Below, piece by piece: positions 1 through 7,794 of a stretch of 38,606 bases of DNA. Both the position numbers and the translations under genes were made by a program. Source of the stretch: Thermoleophilales bacterium (GTDB lineage: Bacteria; Actinomycetota; Thermoleophilia; Solirubrobacterales; 70-9). Below the pieces are notes generated by a model. It was not told where the DNA came from. It did not search any database and saw only the letters and a list, made by a program, of their open reading frames with translations. How positions within the stretch are numbered: the first letter of the stretch is position 1; each line of letters opens with the position of its first letter. The stretch covers positions 1 through 38,606 of the forward strand of contig JACJWY010000016.1 in assembly GCA_020636955.1 (NCBI GenBank), read 5' to 3'.

Positions 1-403
1 CCACGGCGCCCCGAACACGACCTCCTCGGTCTTCTCGAAGTCGATCTCGAAGGACGGTGGACGCTCCACCTACCGCGGCCTTCTCGAGGTTGCCGACGGC
101 GCCACCGGCACCCGCTCGAAGGTGGTCTGCGACGCGCTGCTGCTTGACGAGAAGAGCCAGTCCGACACCTACCCGACGATCCGGATCGGCGAGTCCGATG
201 CGGACATGGGCCACGAGGCGACTGTCTCCAAGGTCGGCGACGACATGCTCTTCTACCTCCAGAGCCGCGGGCTCTCCGAGGAGGAAGCCTCGAAGATGAT
301 CGTCAACGGCTTCATCGAGCCGGTCACCAAGGAACTCCCGATGGAGTACGCGGTCGAGCTGAACCGCCTGATCGAGCTGCAGATGGAGGGTTCAATTGGC
401 TGA
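1..403 (+). CDS. sufB: SufB, Fe-S cluster scaffold subunit (3' part only)
   Basis: This is the C-terminal part of SufB. The reading frame is open from base 2, so the gene begins outside the window. SufB with SufC and SufD forms the cytoplasmic scaffold on which Fe-S clusters are assembled. The visible segment (about 133 residues) contains the family's C-terminal beta-helix and helical end, with stretches such as SKSISKDGGRSTYRG, the DALLLDEKSQSDTYPTI block and the QSRGLSEEEASKMIVNGF block. It overlaps the next gene, sufD, by 8 bp, so the two are translationally coupled. The identification rests on recognised family motifs and on the sufD neighbour. Confidence 0.95.
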   Translation, partial: HGAPNTTSSVFSKSISKDGGRSTYRGLLEVADGATGTRSKVVCDALLLDEKSQSDTYPTIRIGESDADMGHEATVSKVGDDMLFYLQSRGLSEEEASKMIVNGFIEPVTKELPMEYAVELNRLIELQMEGSIG

Positions 404-1562
404 CGCAACGATTGCCGAGCCCGCCTGGCTGAACGAGCGGCGCGAAAAGGGCGCCGCCCTGGTCGAGACGATTGAGCTTCCCCATGCCAAGACCAAGGGT
501 TGGGAGTTCACCGACATCTCGAGGCTGGATCTGGACTCCTACGGGAGCTCGCCGGCCGAGGTGACGATCAGCGGCGGCAGCGAGAACGTCGTTGTCCTGC
601 CGCTCAACGAGGCGCTGGCCAGCCACTCGGATCTGCTCTCCGAAAAGCTCGGCTCGCTGGTCTCGACCGATGATCCTTTCGTGGCCCGCAACGAAGCCGC
701 CCTCAATGACGGCGTACTCGTCTACGTACCGAAGAACGTCGAATGCGACGAGGCGATCAAGGTCGACCTCCGACTCGACACCGACGGTGCTGCGGTGAAC
801 TGGCGCACCCTGGTCGTGCTTGAAGAAGGTGCCAAGGCCGAGGTCTGGGAGCACTACGGCTCCGAGTCCGACGAGACCGACGCGCTGCTCAACACCGTGG
901 TCGAACTGGTCGTCGGCCCGGCCGCCAACCTGCACTTCGTCTCGACTCAGGACCTTTCCGAGAAGGCGTGGCTCTTCTCGACCCAGCGGGGCGAGGTCCA
1001 GCGGGACGGCTCGCTCGACTGGGCGACGCTCGGCTTCGGCGGAGGCGGCGGCAAGGTTCGCATGACCACCAACCTGGCCGGGCCCGGGTCGGACGCGAAG
1101 GTCACCGGCGGCTACGCCGGCGGCAACTCGCAGCACATCGACTACGACACGCTGCAGGAGCACGCGGCCGAGCACACCACCTCCGACCTCGCCTTCCGCG
1201 GGGTCCTGGCCGACAACTCGACCGCGGTCTGGCGCGGCATGATCAAGGTCGACGAAGGCGCCCAGCAGACCGACGCCTTCCAGGAGTGCCGCAACATGCT
1301 GCTCTCGACCGACGCCCATGCGGACGCAATCCCGGGCCTCGAGATCCTCGCCGACGATGTCGCCTGCACCCACGCGGCGGCGATCGCCCAGGTCGACAAG
1401 GACCAGCTCTTTTACTTGGAGAGCCGCGGCCTGAGTGAAGAGACCTCCCGCACCCTGGTCGTCGAGGGCTTCCTCCAGTCGCTGGTCGAACGGCTCGGTC
1501 AAGGCCCCGTCCGCGAGGAGATCGCGGAGCGGCTCGAAACCCGCCTCGCCGAGATCCTCTGA
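396..1562 (+). CDS. sufD: SufD, Fe-S cluster assembly subunit
   Basis: The protein has 388 residues, near the usual SufD length. It starts at TTG inside the end of sufB, with a GGAGGG Shine-Dalgarno sequence 5 nt upstream. SufD pairs with SufB on the SufBC2D scaffold. Supporting motifs are the N-terminal KTKGWEFTDISRLDL block and the conserved C-terminal part (GMIKVDEGAQQTDAFQECRNMLLS, LEILADDVACTHAAAIAQVD, FYLESRGLSEETSRTLVVEGFL), which mirrors the SufB C-terminus. Its TGA stop overlaps the probable CTG start of the following HAD gene, which suggests one operon. Confidence 0.95.
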   Translation: MADATIAEPAWLNERREKGAALVETIELPHAKTKGWEFTDISRLDLDSYGSSPAEVTISGGSENVVVLPLNEALASHSDLLSEKLGSLVSTDDPFVARNEAALNDGVLVYVPKNVECDEAIKVDLRLDTDGAAVNWRTLVVLEEGAKAEVWEHYGSESDETDALLNTVVELVVGPAANLHFVSTQDLSEKAWLFSTQRGEVQRDGSLDWATLGFGGGGGKVRMTTNLAGPGSDAKVTGGYAGGNSQHIDYDTLQEHAAEHTTSDLAFRGVLADNSTAVWRGMIKVDEGAQQTDAFQECRNMLLSTDAHADAIPGLEILADDVACTHAAAIAQVDKDQLFYLESRGLSEETSRTLVVEGFLQSLVERLGQGPVREEIAERLETRLAEIL

Positions 1563-2203
1563 AGCTGCCTTCGAACATCACCACCGTCCTGTTCGACATG
1601 GACGGGGTGCTGATCGACACGGCCGATGCGGTCCATGACGCCTACACGGACTGGGCGAACTCGAACGATCTCGATCCGGACGAGGTTCTCGAGATCGTCC
1701 ATGGTCGCCGGACCGTCGAGGTGGCAGCCCATTTCGGGCTGGATGACGATGTCGAAGGCGAAGCCGATCTGATCGAAAAGGCGATCGCCGACCGGGCATC
1801 AGCCGCGGACGCGATCAGACCGACCTGTGAGCTCTACAAATCTCTTGACCCGGCTCGGGTAGCCGTGGCAACCTCTGCCCGCCGCGACACCGCCCTGACC
1901 AACCTGCGGGTCCTCGGCCTCGAGCATCCCGCGGTCCTGGTCACCGGCCAGGATGTTGAATCGGGCAAACCCTCCCCCGATCCCTATCTGCTCGCTGCCC
2001 GACAAATGGGCATTGACCCGGCCAGATGTGTGGTGGTCGAAGACGCGCCCGCCGGGATCAAAGCGGGAAAGTCTGCCGGGGCCTATGTGGTCGCCTTGAC
2101 CACCACCCACGAGGCCGATGAGCTGGACGAAGCCGACCAGGTGATTTCACCCGACCAGCTGGAAGAGCTTTTCGAGCCGCTCCTTTCTTCCGGCGGCGCC
2201 TGA
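1559..2203 (+). CDS. HAD superfamily phosphatase (beta-phosphoglucomutase-like), probable CTG start
   Basis: This is a HAD subfamily IA hydrolase of about 214 residues. Motif I reads LFDMDGVLID, motif II VATSA, motif III GKPSPDP, and motif IV VVEDAPAG. The substrate is unknown. The start matters: the first ATG (1598) is the Met of DMDG, so starting there would delete the nucleophilic Asp. No ATG, GTG or TTG lies in frame between the preceding stop (1436-1438) and 1598. CTG at 1559 forms a 4-nt CTGA overlap with the sufD stop and gives a complete domain with the nucleophile at residue 13; CTG at 1565 is an alternative. The Shine-Dalgarno match is weak (GAG at 1551-1553), so translation probably depends on coupling to sufD. 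Confidence 0.85.
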   Translation: MKLPSNITTVLFDMDGVLIDTADAVHDAYTDWANSNDLDPDEVLEIVHGRRTVEVAAHFGLDDDVEGEADLIEKAIADRASAADAIRPTCELYKSLDPARVAVATSARRDTALTNLRVLGLEHPAVLVTGQDVESGKPSPDPYLLAARQMGIDPARCVVVEDAPAGIKAGKSAGAYVVALTTTHEADELDEADQVISPDQLEELFEPLLSSGGA

Positions 2204-2209
2204 AACGCT

Positions 2210-4501
2210 CTACTTGACCTTGCCGACCCTCTTCAGGGTCATCTTCGCCACCGTCTCACCGGCGGTTCCGTTGGCGAAGACGGTGACCGGGAGCTTCTTG
2301 AGTCCCTTGCGGCCCTTGAACAGCTTCCGGGCCGGACCGGTCAATCCGATCGAGACCGTCTTCGACTTGCCGGCCGCGACGGTGACCCCCGCCTTCATGC
2401 CGATCAGCACCCCGGAGCCCTTCGCCTTTGCCTTCTTCGGCGTACCTTGAATCATGATTCGGGACTTGGGGCAGGAACTGGCGCTGGCCGGGCAGCTGAT
2501 CTTCAGGCTCACCTGCTTGCCCTTCGCCTTGGCCGGACCCTTGAGCTTCAGCTTGGCCGGCGTCGGGGTCGGCGGCGGACCGGGACGGCTGGCGACCCAG
2601 TCAGCCATCGTTTCGGAGTCGCTGTAGCCGGGCGCCAGATCCAGTGACGAGGAACGATCGTCCGGAAGGATCTTCGGCGCTGGTGCCTTGACCAGGCCAC
2701 CCAGAGCCCCGGGGCTCTCGAGCACCGGCAGCCGCAGGACCAGGTCATGGACGGTGATCGGCTGCTGCATGTCCGACGGACGTCCGTAGTTGGTCAGATT
2801 GTTCGGGCCCGCGGGGCTGTCCGCGTCCTTGGGCAGCAATTCGAGCCGGGCGATGTGGCCTTGCTCGAACTTCCAGGCGCCGGGGTGAAGCTGGAACACC
2901 TGGTAGCCGCTCACACCGGGCCGGTAGAGCTGGCGGGCGACCAGCTGCTTGGTCCCGTCCGGCGCCACGTCGACCAGCCGGGCGGCAATCTCCGATTCCG
3001 TGCCGGCACCTTCGAAGTCGGCCACCACGGTCGGCGAACCGAGCACCGTGAAGCCACCTGCCGGGGCGGGTTCGCTTTCGTAGTTGGCCGTACCGGGCTC
3101 CTTGTCGGCGCTCGGGTTGGCGCAGGGCGTCGAAGCGACCACACCGAATGCCGTGGCGACGCTCGCGGTGCCGCCGTCCGGCTCGATCGTCTGATCGCTC
3201 TGGCCACCTTCGACCATGACCTCGCCGGGAGCGATCGAGGCCCAGTTATTGGCGGTGAACGGACCGGCCGAAGCTGCCGAGTTGGGGCAGACCTCGGTGT
3301 ACGCGACCACATCGTCGGCCGGTTTGGATCCGGTGCCCGACAGGTAGTAATTGATCCACTGGTCCTGGAGGGTGGACATCGCGGTCAGGTCGGCACCCTT
3401 GTTCTGGGCGCGCTGGTGCCCGATGTCGCCGACGAACAGTCCGAGGTCGGCGTCCGGGTACTGGGCGAGCGTCCGGTTGGTGTACCGAAGTCCCTCGTCG
3501 ACCCCGAATATGTCGTCCGTGAACCCGAGGGAGATCAGGATCGGGGCCGGTTTCTCACTGTGGTCGATGTAGTAGGAGGAGTGGTAGTTGGTCGTCTCGG
3601 TCAGCATCGAGGTGAAGCTGAGATCGCCGAGGAACGGCTCCCCCTGGTCCATGCGGTTCCGCCAGCCAGAGAGGTCGGCCGTGGGCAGGGTTCCGGCGGG
3701 CGCGTATCGGCCGGCCGCGTTCCCCGAGAGGTACAGGCCGTTGACGATCGACTCCTTCATCACGCCGGGGTGCTCCGGGTCATAGGGGTTGTCGCGCAGG
3801 TAGTCCAGCAGCCGGCCGTTCGGCGAGAGCGAGTAAGCGAGGTCGGTCCACGGTGCGACGGGAGCCGACACGGCCAGACTCATCGGGGTGCCCGCCGGAC
3901 TGGTCCAGGGCACGAGAAGGCCATCGGTCATCATCATGCGGTCCTTGAGGGCGGCCAGCGCCATCGACATGCCGCCGCCGTAAGAGGCACCCGTGGCGGC
4001 GATCTTGTTCGGCTCGGCAAGCCCCTCGTCAACCAGTTCGCCGGCGAAGTACTGGGCGTCGCGAACCTCGTAGCGGGTGTCCAGCATGTGCACGTACTTG
4101 CCGCTGCAACCGTCCGGATCGGCGGCGACCGAACCCGCGTTGCCGCATGACTCGTACATGCCGCGGTCGGTCATCGTGAAGGCCGCATATCCCTCGTCGG
4201 TGTAGTGCTTCATCTGGGCGAAGGAAAGCTTGCTCTGACCGTAGCCGTGGAACATCATCACCAGCGGGTAGGGATCTGATCCGAACTCGGCCGGGTCCGG
4301 CAGCGCGACGTTGACGTCGATCGGCGTGCCATCCCAGGATTCGGTGGTGCTCCGCGGGCTCGTGCTTCCGCACTGGAACGAATTGTCGCCGGCCACGACA
4401 CAAGAAATGCCGAGCGGCGTGGGAGCCGCGATCGACATGTCGGCGCTGGCCAGACAGATCACCGCGACAGCAGCGGCGATCAGAACATAGAACCTTCTCA
4501 T
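2210..4501 (-). CDS. Secreted CocE/S15-type alpha/beta-hydrolase
   Basis: The protein of 763 residues starts at 4501, chosen because GGAGGA lies 7 nt upstream and the signal peptide MRRFYVLIAAAVAVICLASA follows directly. It looks like an acyl hydrolase of the CocE/X-Pro dipeptidyl-peptidase S15 group. MMFHGYGQ (about residue 82-89) forms the oxyanion region and GASYGG carries the nucleophile Ser173. A jelly-roll-like domain typical of the group follows (VVADFEGAGTESEIAARLVDVAPDG). The last ~110 residues are a Lys-rich beta domain (LKLKGPAKAKGKQVSLKISCPASASSC...), a type of cell-surface extension I associate with Solirubrobacterales secreted proteins. The substrate cannot be predicted. Convergent with the HAD gene; the gap is 6 bp. 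Confidence 0.8.
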   Translation of the reverse strand: MRRFYVLIAAAVAVICLASADMSIAAPTPLGISCVVAGDNSFQCGSTSPRSTTESWDGTPIDVNVALPDPAEFGSDPYPLVMMFHGYGQSKLSFAQMKHYTDEGYAAFTMTDRGMYESCGNAGSVAADPDGCSGKYVHMLDTRYEVRDAQYFAGELVDEGLAEPNKIAATGASYGGGMSMALAALKDRMMMTDGLLVPWTSPAGTPMSLAVSAPVAPWTDLAYSLSPNGRLLDYLRDNPYDPEHPGVMKESIVNGLYLSGNAAGRYAPAGTLPTADLSGWRNRMDQGEPFLGDLSFTSMLTETTNYHSSYYIDHSEKPAPILISLGFTDDIFGVDEGLRYTNRTLAQYPDADLGLFVGDIGHQRAQNKGADLTAMSTLQDQWINYYLSGTGSKPADDVVAYTEVCPNSAASAGPFTANNWASIAPGEVMVEGGQSDQTIEPDGGTASVATAFGVVASTPCANPSADKEPGTANYESEPAPAGGFTVLGSPTVVADFEGAGTESEIAARLVDVAPDGTKQLVARQLYRPGVSGYQVFQLHPGAWKFEQGHIARLELLPKDADSPAGPNNLTNYGRPSDMQQPITVHDLVLRLPVLESPGALGGLVKAPAPKILPDDRSSSLDLAPGYSDSETMADWVASRPGPPPTPTPAKLKLKGPAKAKGKQVSLKISCPASASSCPKSRIMIQGTPKKAKAKGSGVLIGMKAGVTVAAGKSKTVSIGLTGPARKLFKGRKGLKKLPVTVFANGTAGETVAKMTLKRVGKVK

Positions 4502-4650
4502 CGGGTCTCCTCCCGTCGATGGAGAAGCCCCTCGCGTCCTCCACTTACCCACTTATAGCACTCAAGGCTGCACTTATCTACTGCATTGAATGTAAATTGA
4601 TGAGTCGGCGGTCTCGACCGTGCCCGAGCGCATAAGCTGCCCGGAATCCG

Positions 4651-5499
4651 ATGCCGGCCGTCCTCCTAGCTCTCCTCTCCAGCCTCTCGTACGGCGTCTC
4701 CGACTATCTGGGCGGACTGAAGAGCCGGAACCTGCCGACGATCACCGTGCTGTTGGTCTCTCAGACCGCGGCCCTGGTCGCGATCACCGCGACCCTCGCC
4801 CTCGCGGTCGGTGACATTCCCAGCGCCCGCTACCTCGGCTACGGGGTCCTCGCCGGAGTCGCCGAGGTGGTCGGCCTTTCCGCCCTCTACCACGGCCTCG
4901 CGGTCGGCAAGATGAGCATCGTCGCGGCAGTGGCCGCGACCGCCCCGATCGTGCCGGTCGTCGCTTCGGTGATCAGCGGTGACGCGCCCGGGGCGATCCA
5001 GTGGTTCGGGATCGTGATCGCGATCGGGGGCGTCAGCCTCTTGGCACTCGGCAGTTCTAGCGAAGACGAGCCGCACGCCCTTTCGAAGCCGGGAGTCAGC
5101 GTCATCTTCGGCTTGCTCACCGCGGCGGGGCTGGGCTGCTTCATGCTGGCCATGGACCACTCCGCCCAGGGCAGCGCCCAATGGGCTCTGCTTTCAGCCC
5201 GCGTCAGCTCGGTCGGCATCTTCACTCTGGCCTTCCTCGTGATCCGACCCAAAGGCGAGCTGAAACTCCAGGAATGGGGTTGGCTGGCCCTGATCGGGAT
5301 CCTGCTCCTGACGGCCGACTCCTTCTACGCCGTGGCCAGCCTCAAGGGCGTGCTCAGCGTGGTCGCGGTGCTCAGCTCGCTGTACCCGGTGGTGACGATC
5401 CTCCTGGCGAGGATTCACCTGGGCGAACGCCTCACTCCGAAGCAGGTCGGTGGCATCGCCTTCGTGCTTGCCGGCGCGGTCGCGCTGAGCGTGGGCTGA
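4651..5499 (+). CDS. EamA/DMT-family transporter
   Basis: The 282-residue membrane protein has about ten hydrophobic segments in two homologous halves, the arrangement of the drug/metabolite transporter (EamA) superfamily. The N-terminal half begins LLALLSSLSYGVSDYLGGL. The second half ends with VLSSLYPVVTILLARIHLGERLTPKQVGGIAFVLAGAVAL, the characteristic C-terminal EamA block. The substrate is unknown. It is divergent from the secreted hydrolase, with about 150 bp of relatively AT-rich DNA between them that probably holds both promoters. Confidence 0.88.
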   Translation: MPAVLLALLSSLSYGVSDYLGGLKSRNLPTITVLLVSQTAALVAITATLALAVGDIPSARYLGYGVLAGVAEVVGLSALYHGLAVGKMSIVAAVAATAPIVPVVASVISGDAPGAIQWFGIVIAIGGVSLLALGSSSEDEPHALSKPGVSVIFGLLTAAGLGCFMLAMDHSAQGSAQWALLSARVSSVGIFTLAFLVIRPKGELKLQEWGWLALIGILLLTADSFYAVASLKGVLSVVAVLSSLYPVVTILLARIHLGERLTPKQVGGIAFVLAGAVALSVG

Positions 5500-5557
5500 G
5501 ACCCAAGCAGTTCCGGCAATTAATAGATCTGAAACACCTTCGGCCTAGCGTCGCTTC

Positions 5558-5866
5558 ATGCGAAAAATCACCGCTCTGCTTCTCGTCCTGATGGCCTCGA
5601 CATTTGCCGTCGCCTGCGGGAGTGACTCTTCGGATTCCTCCTCTGACAGCAACTCGGGCCAGGAGGCGATGAGCAACACACAGTCCTCGGCCGACGATTC
5701 GATGAAGTCGGACGACAACAGCGATTCGATGAAGTCCGACGACTCCACCGACGCCATGAAGTCGAACGATTCTGACGACGCGATGAAGTCGGATGAAAGT
5801 GACGACGCCATGAAGTCCGATGATTCGGCCAAGCCGGACGGCGACGCGATGAAGGAAGACGGCTAG
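5558..5866 (+). CDS. Small lipoprotein with 9-residue acidic MKSDDS repeats
   Basis: The 102-residue protein begins MRKITALLLVLMASTFAVAC, a lipoprotein signal peptide with lipobox AVAC and lipidated Cys20. The mature part is almost only Ser, Asp, Asn, Met, Lys and Ala. From residue 49 it contains four consecutive 9-residue units (MKSDDNSDS, MKSDDSTDA, MKSNDSDDA, MKSDESDDA), then a 13-residue variant and a final MKEDG. The DNA repeat period is 27 bp. Proteins with MxK-type repeats are often extracytoplasmic and of unknown function; metal binding is only a guess. The last 4 bp overlap the convergent histidine kinase gene. Confidence 0.8.
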   Translation: MRKITALLLVLMASTFAVACGSDSSDSSSDSNSGQEAMSNTQSSADDSMKSDDNSDSMKSDDSTDAMKSNDSDDAMKSDESDDAMKSDDSAKPDGDAMKEDG

Positions 5867-7065
5867 GCGGCGGCTTCCTGCTGCAGCGTGAACCGCATCA
5901 CGGTGCCGGATCCGGTTGATTCAAACCAGATCCGGCCACCGTGTGCCTCGACGATCGCCCGGGAAAGGGCCAGGCCAAGCCCCGATCCGTCGCTTGAGCG
6001 CGAGGTGTCGGGGCCGCCTCGGAAGAAAGGCTCGAACACATGCGGGGCGTCCTCGCCATCGATCCCGGTCCCGTTGTCCTCGACCTCGACCGCGACCTGG
6101 CCGTCCAGGTGCCGGGCCCGGACCGTGACGCTGCCGTCGGCCGGCGTGTACCGGATCGCATTCTGGATCAGGTTGAAGAGCACGCGCTGAACCTTCTCGG
6201 GGTTGGCTCGGGCCGCGACCGGCTCGCCGGAAAGTTCGGCCACGACGTTGACCCCGCGGGCCTCGCCCTGAACCCGCATCACATCCACCGTTTCGTTCAG
6301 CAGGGGCTCGAGTTCGATCTGGCCCATCACCCAGTTGATGTCCTCCGCCTCGATGCGGGAAAGCTCGAACAGATCGTCAACCAGGTCACCCAGGGTCCGC
6401 ACCTGAAGCCGAAGCTCGGACAGGTAGCGCTCACGGGTCTCACCGGTCGCAACCCCGTCGGCAATCGCCTCAGTCATCAACCGGAGCGAGGCGATCGGCG
6501 TGCGCAGATCATGGGAGACCGCCGCGACCAGATCGCGCCGCGCCGTTTCCGCCTCGTCGCGACGACGTTCCTCGGCCGCCAGCCGGCTGGTCATCGACGT
6601 GATGTCCGCCGCGATTTCACCGAGCTCATCGGGGCCAACAGGCAGGTCGGCGGCGGCACGATCACCTTCGCCGATCCGCTCCAGTCCGGCCCGGATCCGG
6701 TCGACATCCGCGGCGATGCCCGCGTGCAGGACCTGGCCGACCCGCAAAGCAACCAGCCCGATGACCGCCGCCATCAGCGATATCACAGCCGCGTCATGAT
6801 CGGAGAGGAACATACGGTCGGCCCCAATCCAGACTGTGACCAGGATCGAGGCGACGACCAGCAGGATCGCCAAAGCCAGTTGCCGGCTGATGCCTCCGAT
6901 CCGGGCTCGATGACGAGCAGCCCAGTGAGCGATCAGAAGCACCGTGACCGCGACCGGCGCGACCAGGTAGAAGGTGGTGACGGCGCCCTCGGCCCCGTAG
7001 ATCAACCCGACCGCGGCGGCGCCCGCGGCGGAAGCGATGACGGCGATGAGAAGCGAGCGGATCAA
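5863..7065 (-). CDS. Membrane sensor histidine kinase
   Basis: The 400-residue kinase has four N-terminal transmembrane segments (about residues 4-22, 31-48, 62-80, 93-112) and no sizeable extracytoplasmic sensor domain. A HAMP-like linker (about 113-165) follows, then the dimerisation and phospho-acceptor helix with AAVSHDLRTP (His185). The ATPase domain carries the N box (NLIQNAIRYTP, Asn302), G1 (VEDNGTGID, Asp330) and G2 (DGSGLGLALS). The start ATG overlaps the stop of the upstream response regulator (ATGA), so the two genes form a two-component pair. The stimulus is unknown; because dipZ lies just upstream, redox or envelope thiol stress is a possible signal (inference). Confidence 0.92.
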   Translation of the reverse strand: MIRSLLIAVIASAAGAAAVGLIYGAEGAVTTFYLVAPVAVTVLLIAHWAARHRARIGGISRQLALAILLVVASILVTVWIGADRMFLSDHDAAVISLMAAVIGLVALRVGQVLHAGIAADVDRIRAGLERIGEGDRAAADLPVGPDELGEIAADITSMTSRLAAEERRRDEAETARRDLVAAVSHDLRTPIASLRLMTEAIADGVATGETRERYLSELRLQVRTLGDLVDDLFELSRIEAEDINWVMGQIELEPLLNETVDVMRVQGEARGVNVVAELSGEPVAARANPEKVQRVLFNLIQNAIRYTPADGSVTVRARHLDGQVAVEVEDNGTGIDGEDAPHVFEPFFRGGPDTSRSSDGSGLGLALSRAIVEAHGGRIWFESTGSGTVMRFTLQQEAAA

Positions 7066-7769
7066 GGCCGGAACCTGTACCCGATTCCCCAGACCGTTTC
7101 GATCAGGTCACCGCCACGATCTTCACCGAGCTTGGCTCGAAGTCGGCGAACGTGGACGGTCACGGTACCCGTGTCCCCGAAACCGTCGCTTTCCCAGACC
7201 TCCTCCATCAACTGGTCCCGGGAGAAGGCCTGGCCGGGGCGGGCCGCCAGAAAGGCCAGCAGGTCGAACTCGAGCTGGGTCAGAGGTATCTCTTCGCCGG
7301 AGCTGGTGACGATCCGGCTGGAAGGGTCGATCACCAGATCGCCGACCATGATTGGCTCCGCGGTCTGGTCATTTCGCGCGCGCCCGCGGCGCAGCACGGC
7401 TTCCACCCGGGCGACCAGCTCGGCCGGCGAGAAAGGTTTGACCACATAGTCATCGGCGCCGCGCCGCAGACCGACCAGCCGGTCCGATTCTTCCGACTTC
7501 GAGGTGAGGAGAATCACCGCGAGATCGAGCTTCTCGACCTCGACCAGCACCCGCATCACCTCGAGGCCGTTGATCTCCGGCAGCATCAGGTCGAGGACGA
7601 TCAGGTCAGGCGGATCCTTCAAGGCATCGGCGATCGCGGACGGACCGTCGGCGGCGGTCGTGACGTCGAATCCCGCTCGCTTGAGATAGCCCGAAACGAC
7701 CTCGACGATGGTCGGCTCGTCATCGACGACCATGACCGTCTGCTTTGTGCCCGGTTCCACCTCGACCAT
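7062..7769 (-). CDS. OmpR-family response regulator
   Basis: Receiver domain: acidic pair Asp16-Asp17, phosphoacceptor Asp60 in VLDLMLP, Thr89 and Lys111 in KPFSPAEL. The C-terminal winged-helix domain includes LTQLEFDLLAFLAARPGQAFSRDQLMEEVW and TVTVHVRRLRAKLG, typical of OmpR/PhoB regulators. The reading frame is open further upstream, but the start at 7769 (MVEVEPGTKQ) gives a standard 235-residue protein and avoids overlap with dipZ, whose stop is 25 bp upstream. It is transcribed with the histidine kinase directly downstream (4-bp overlap), and probably with dipZ. Confidence 0.92.
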   Translation of the reverse strand: MVEVEPGTKQTVMVVDDEPTIVEVVSGYLKRAGFDVTTAADGPSAIADALKDPPDLIVLDLMLPEINGLEVMRVLVEVEKLDLAVILLTSKSEESDRLVGLRRGADDYVVKPFSPAELVARVEAVLRRGRARNDQTAEPIMVGDLVIDPSSRIVTSSGEEIPLTQLEFDLLAFLAARPGQAFSRDQLMEEVWESDGFGDTGTVTVHVRRLRAKLGEDRGGDLIETVWGIGYRFRP

Positions 7770-7794
7770 GTTGCCACCCGCGGGGCGCGGGAAC

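Noticed and set aside
5702..5866. CRISPR-like array from evenly spaced repeats in the lipoprotein gene
   Set aside because: The 27-bp repeats are contiguous codon repeats of one reading frame without spacers.
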